Source: Akkermansiaceae bacterium (GTDB lineage: Bacteria > Verrucomicrobiota > Verrucomicrobiia > Verrucomicrobiales > Akkermansiaceae). Taken from it: a stretch of 64,000 bases of DNA. The stretch is taken from contig CAIZNN010000181.1 of the NCBI GenBank assembly GCA_903934285.1, forward strand, positions 1 through 64,000, given 5' to 3'. The translations under genes were made by a program, and so were the position numbers. The notes beneath the pieces are model-generated. The model saw only the letters and a program-made list of their open reading frames with translations. It was not told the origin of the DNA and searched no databases. Within the stretch, counting starts at the first letter, position 1; each line of letters begins with the position of its first letter. Shown here in pieces: positions 61,246 to 64,000 of the stretch.

Positions 61246-62421
61246 TCAGGTGATTGGGCAACCATAACGGAGCAGGAGCTTCTCGGCTTCGGCAAGGGCC
61301 ATGCCGACTACCTGGTCCATGTTATAATAGCGGTAGCTCGCGAGGCGGCCCACAAAGCTCACATTCGCTTCGCCAGCCGCCAGCTGGACGTAGCGCTGGT
61401 AGGCGGCGCGTGCGTCAGGCGCGGGAATCGGATAGTATGGCTCTTCTCCCCGCTGCCAATCCTTGGGGTATTCCCGCACGATGGTGGTGGCAGCCACTTG
61501 TTGTCCGGTGGCATGCTTGATCTCCACTATCCGGGTCAACGGCACCTCCGGTTCCGGGTAGTTCACTTGCATCGCAGGCTGCCAAAACCCGGGCTTGCCC
61601 GCAATCGCCTCACGGCCCGCCAGTTGCCCGGGCGAAAATGATTCCGCCTCAAACCGCAACGAGCGATACGGCAAGGGACCATGCCTGTACGCGAAATATT
61701 CATCAACCGCTCCGGTGAACACCAGGTGCCTGCAACGCCAGCGTTGGCGCGCCTCCTGGAAATCCACCCCAAGATGAAGCTCCACCCCGCCGGACGCCGC
61801 CAGCATCCGCTCAAACAGCGCAGTGTATCCGTGCGCCGGCAGCGCTTGGAATTCTTCAGTTAGATAGCGGTCGTCGCGATCAATCCGCAGCGGGATGCGG
61901 CCGCACACCGACACATCCAACTCGCGCGGATGCCGCCGCCATTGCTTGAGCGTGTAGCTCTCAAAAAACAGTTCGTAGAGCTCCCTGCCAACCTGCGAGA
62001 TGATGACTTCCTCCGAATTGCGCGGGGCCGCAATCGGCACCCGCACCGCGGCTAACCACGCGGCGAATTCCCCGCTGTTTGACGGCCGCCCAAGATACTC
62101 CTCAAACGTGTTGAGATTAATCGGAAAGCTCCAATACCGCCCCCGGGCATAACTCTTGATCGTGTATGCCACCGCGTGCCACCCGGTAAACCGCGACAGG
62201 TACTCGACAATCCGCGCGGCATTGGTGCGGAAATAGTGCGGACCGTAGCGATGCACCAAAACCCCCGCGGCATCGGTTTCATCGTAGGCATTGCCACCAA
62301 CATGCCCCCGCCGGTCCACCACCACGCAATGCCACCCCGCCGCGGCCAGCCGCTCGGCCATCACACAACCGGCAAACCCGGCGCCGATGATCAGAAAATC
62401 TGTGGAGGCGTCCGGTTGCAT
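61246..62421 (-). CDS. glf: UDP-galactopyranose mutase
   Basis: Flavoenzyme converting UDP-Galp to UDP-Galf, 391 aa. Motifs: DFLIIGAGFAGCVMAERLAAAGW (FAD loop), VVDRRGHVGGNAYDETDAAGVLVHRYGPHYFRTN, WRRHPRELDVSVCGRIPLRIDRDDRY (active-site Arg/Tyr region), VFTGAVDEYFAYRHGPLPYRSLRFE, and EYPKDWQRGEEPYYPIPAPDARAAYQRY near the C-terminus. It is the first biosynthetic gene after the RfaH-like/ops leader. Supports a Galf-containing polymer; a galactofuranosyltransferase-like GT2 lies at 11386-12291. Confidence 0.97.
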   Translation of the reverse strand: MQPDASTDFLIIGAGFAGCVMAERLAAAGWHCVVVDRRGHVGGNAYDETDAAGVLVHRYGPHYFRTNAARIVEYLSRFTGWHAVAYTIKSYARGRYWSFPINLNTFEEYLGRPSNSGEFAAWLAAVRVPIAAPRNSEEVIISQVGRELYELFFESYTLKQWRRHPRELDVSVCGRIPLRIDRDDRYLTEEFQALPAHGYTALFERMLAASGGVELHLGVDFQEARQRWRCRHLVFTGAVDEYFAYRHGPLPYRSLRFEAESFSPGQLAGREAIAGKPGFWQPAMQVNYPEPEVPLTRIVEIKHATGQQVAATTIVREYPKDWQRGEEPYYPIPAPDARAAYQRYVQLAAGEANVSFVGRLASYRYYNMDQVVGMALAEAEKLLLRYGCPIT

Positions 62422-62794
62422 GCTCGCGTTAGACTGAAATGCCTGCTGCTATCAGCGCCCTCAGTGGTTGACAGTGGCCGCTCCGGTTGATGCCGCCCGA
62501 TTCACCCCGCAGCAGCTGGCGCTTGCGCCATCCCGTGGCTTGTGGGTTGGCGCGCATGCCCGGCGCCGCTGCGCCGCTCATCTCCGCCAGCCCCCGCTCA
62601 TGGCTCCACGCACGCTACCGCCCTTGGTCGCTCCTCCCGCTTCTTGGAGAAAACCTATCACTTGGGCTGGGTAATGTTTGGGCTGGCACCGTTTTGCTGT
62701 TCTCCCCCTACGGGGAATAGCTCACGGCCACTATCGGTTCAATCATAACAAAACATTTCACGACGTTCGCATTGGCTGACTTGGGGCAGTCGCG
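62422..62794 (-). promoter_or_regulatory. 373-bp untranslated leader between the NusG paralog and glf
   Basis: No coding potential was seen in this gap. It contains the ops element (62611-62632), GC-rich palindromic stretches such as GGCGCCGCTGCGCCG (near 62560), and an AT-rich stretch at 62740-62765. The ops element is about 190 nt upstream of the glf start. The layout is that of an attenuated leader controlled by an antiterminator. Confidence 0.6.
62611..62632 (-). promoter_or_regulatory. ops-type antitermination element, copy 1
   Basis: On the minus strand the sequence contains the exact 12-base ops element GGCGGTAGCGTG (62611-62622) inside CCAAGGGCGGTAGCGTG, which also matches the conserved core of enterobacterial JUMPStart sequences. 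It lies between the RfaH-like gene and glf. A 21-bp identical copy is at 54889-54909. A 12-base exact match is expected about once per 16.8 Mb on one strand by chance with equal base frequencies. Confidence 0.93.
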
Positions 62795-63343
62795 TCAAGG
62801 CATCGGACGCCGCGGCAGCAGGATGGAAAACAGATCCATGTCAATCGCTTGCGGCTGCCCCAGAAAATCCATCAGGATCTTCACCCGTTCCGCTGCCGGC
62901 GCAATGCTCACCACCACCCCGCGCATGCCCGCCAGCGGACCGCTGGCCACTTCGACCTCATCGCCACACTCAATCGCCGGCGTGACGGTGAGGATTTCCT
63001 CGTCCGCGGTGGCATGACTGCGGATCTCCGCGCGCAACACCTCGACGAAGGACTCCGGCACCGACGGAATCTCCGGCCCGAACCGCACCAGCCCACGCAC
63101 GCCTTGGCAAAAGGTCACCGCCCGCTCGCTTTCCATTAGCTTGAACTTCGCCAACAGATAGCCCGGAAACAACGGCTCCAGCCACCATACCGTGCCTCGC
63201 CGCGTCGCCTTGCGATACCTCAAGCGCGGACAAAACACCTCGATGCCCTCCAGTTCGCGCAGATGCTCGGCGGCTATGTGCTCCCGCTTCGTCTGGGTGC
63301 GCACGCAAAACCACGCCGCTTCGTTCATGTCAAATTCGTTCAT
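62795..63343 (-). CDS. RfaH-like NusG paralog (specialised transcription antiterminator)
   Basis: Sequence-specific elongation factor of the NusG family, predicted to keep RNA polymerase going through the long EPS operons. 182 aa with the start at 63343, which overlaps the upstream gene's stop (ATGA). The NGN domain (about residues 9-112) begins AAWFCVRTQTKREHIAAEHL and has LEPLFPGYLLAKF (about 55-67) and CQGVRGLVRFGPEIPSVPESFV (79-100). These closely resemble RfaH's EPLFPNYLFVEF and RGVSHFVRFG regions. The KOW domain (about 126-160) has IECGDEVEVASGPLAGMRGVVV. An ops element follows in the next leader. Function is inferred from family, gene order and ops. Confidence 0.93.
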   Translation of the reverse strand: MNEFDMNEAAWFCVRTQTKREHIAAEHLRELEGIEVFCPRLRYRKATRRGTVWWLEPLFPGYLLAKFKLMESERAVTFCQGVRGLVRFGPEIPSVPESFVEVLRAEIRSHATADEEILTVTPAIECGDEVEVASGPLAGMRGVVVSIAPAAERVKILMDFLGQPQAIDMDLFSILLPRRPMP

Positions 63344-63852
63344 TCCCCTAAGAGTTTTTGAAGTACCGGTAGCACCCGCCCGCTGCTGCGCATCCAATGC
63401 TCAATGCGCCCCAACCGTTCGGTTAGAAATTCCCGCCGCTCGGGGTTGCCTTCCACCCGCACCGCCTCCCCAAGCCGCCCGATCTTCACTTTGCCGCTAT
63501 CCAGATGGGGGCGGATTTGCTCGCGGATGAAGCCGCCGACCAAGCGTTTCAATTCCACTGCCGGCTCGAAATACGTCCGCCGTTCCTCGCCCACCGCCGC
63601 CTCACGGACCGCCCCGAGCCCCTTCAAGGCACGCAAGCCTTGGCTGGCCGAGCCCTTGCTGATGCCCAACCGCAGCACCAAGTCATCCAACGCCAGCGGC
63701 TCCTGCGAAATAAACAACAACCCGTATATCTCCCCTATCGACCGGGGCAAACCCAGCACCCTCACCCCATCCACAAAAAAATCCACCACCTGCCGCTCCA
63801 GCGCTCCAAGCTCACTCGCTCCCTTTGACTCATTGTCCAACTGGCGGTTCAT
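63340..63852 (-). CDS. GbsR/MarR-type winged-helix transcriptional regulator
   Basis: DNA-binding regulator of 170 aa, with the ATG at 63852 (MNRQLDNESKGASELGALERQ). The winged-helix region (about residues 35-95) has LGLPRSIGEIYGLLFISQEPLALDDLVLRLGISKGSASQGLRALKGLGAVREAAVGEERRTYF. The recognition helix is ISKGSASQGLRAL. A basic, helical C-terminus follows, suited to dimerisation. A -10-like TACAAT lies just 7 bp upstream of the ATG, so the transcript may be leaderless; upstream in-frame starts (ATG at 63861, GTG at 63870) would overlap this box. It is coupled to the NusG paralog and probably controls the locus through the palindromes at 63881 and 55012. Confidence 0.88.
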   Translation of the reverse strand: MNRQLDNESKGASELGALERQVVDFFVDGVRVLGLPRSIGEIYGLLFISQEPLALDDLVLRLGISKGSASQGLRALKGLGAVREAAVGEERRTYFEPAVELKRLVGGFIREQIRPHLDSGKVKIGRLGEAVRVEGNPERREFLTERLGRIEHWMRSSGRVLPVLQKLLGE

Positions 63853-63859
63853 GGCCAAC

Positions 63860-63887
63860 ATTGTAGCCACGGTGACGGGTTGTTCAA
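63860..63887 (-). promoter_or_regulatory. Predicted promoter of the regulator/NusG unit
   Basis: On the minus strand TTGAAC (63882-63887) is a -35 candidate and TACAAT (63860-63865) a -10 candidate, 16 bp apart. The -35 hexamer lies inside the palindrome at 63881-63900. Transcription would begin close to the ATG at 63852. Confidence 0.6.
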
Positions 63888-63900
63888 TCTTTTTTGAACA
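63881..63900. promoter_or_regulatory. Operator-like palindrome, copy 1
   Basis: TGTTCAATCTTTTTTGAACA is a perfect 7-bp inverted repeat (TGTTCAA/TTGAACA) with a 6-bp spacer. It overlaps the predicted -35 of the regulator gene. The copy at 55012-55031 has the same half-sites and the same total length. It is a likely binding site for the regulator encoded next to it. Confidence 0.8.
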
Positions 63901-63956
63901 GCCCGCGAGGAATTCCGCTTGTTTTGCCCCCGCCCCGCTCGTCTTCAGTCGTCACT

Positions 63957-64000
63957 TCAACTCTCGAAGTAGGTGTAGCCGGCCAACCCCGCCCGGTACA
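63957..64000 (-). CDS. Partial CDS, C-terminal end of an unidentified protein
   Basis: An open frame entering from beyond the window ends with YRAGLAGYTYFES and a TGA stop at 63957-63959. The GYTYFE-type ending resembles biosynthetic arginine decarboxylases, but 14 codons are too few to be sure. The interval between it and the regulator gene carries the palindrome and promoter described here. Confidence 0.35.
   Translation of the reverse strand, partial: YRAGLAGYTYFES

Noticed and set aside
1..64000. tRNA, rRNA, insertion sequences, integrase or attachment sites
   Set aside because: None was recognised by eye on either strand; the island is not bounded here by any mobile-element gene.

Overview
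The window reads as one long polysaccharide (EPS or O-antigen-like) biosynthesis island in a high-GC Gram-negative bacterium, most likely a member of the Verrucomicrobiota. That placement is an inference. It rests on a Tat-exported Gfo/Idh/MocA oxidoreductase, a short YchF-like protein without its G domain, an exosortase/EpsI pair beside a sugar-polymer locus, and a GbsR/MarR-type regulator next to a NusG paralog. No rRNA, tRNA, CRISPR array, insertion sequence or phage gene was recognised.

Layout. Positions 1-5 kb hold housekeeping-type genes on the minus strand: the oxidoreductase, the YchF-like protein, an alpha/beta hydrolase, ribosomal protein L25 with a clear terminator, and PRPP synthetase. 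Positions 5.0-6.7 kb hold the only plus-strand genes, an exosortase and an EpsI-like protein, convergent with the island. From 63.9 kb down to 6.7 kb everything is on the minus strand. In transcription order this is: GbsR/MarR-like regulator, RfaH-like NusG paralog, a leader carrying an ops element, UDP-galactopyranose mutase, DegT aminotransferase, a nucleotidyltransferase/GHMP-kinase fusion, a WecG/TagA transferase and cysC-cysD-cysN. A second control region follows, with the same operator-like palindrome and a second ops element, and leads into a UDP-HexNAc dehydrogenase. After it come a VTT membrane protein, an SDR/TIM-barrel/FAD-oxidoreductase cassette, three DPM/ArnC-type GT2s, four large membrane proteins, a Wzy-like protein, a Wzx-like flippase, many GT2/GT4 transferases and methyltransferases, the fnlA-fnlB-fnlC set for UDP-L-FucNAc, a GT11 fucosyltransferase, the polyprenyl-phosphate sugar transferase and an O-antigen ligase with TPRs.

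How it fits together. The sugar transferase would start a lipid-linked oligosaccharide, the glycosyltransferases and methyltransferases would build and cap it, Wzx would flip it, and Wzy/ligase proteins would polymerise or transfer it. The precursor genes point to UDP-Galf, UDP-L-FucNAc, a UDP-HexNAc uronate, an amino sugar and possibly a sulfated residue. No Wza/Wzc-type export or chain-length gene is in the window.

The most notable result is regulatory. A canonical ops sequence (GGCGGTAGCGTG) lies just downstream of an RfaH-like NusG paralog, and a copy identical over 21 bp lies in front of the second operon. A 20-bp palindrome TGTTCA-N8-TGAACA lies upstream of both units. This looks like a self-contained RfaH/ops-type antitermination circuit outside the Proteobacteria. 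Intercistronic gaps also carry families of heptanucleotide repeats, including a perfect 11-copy array.
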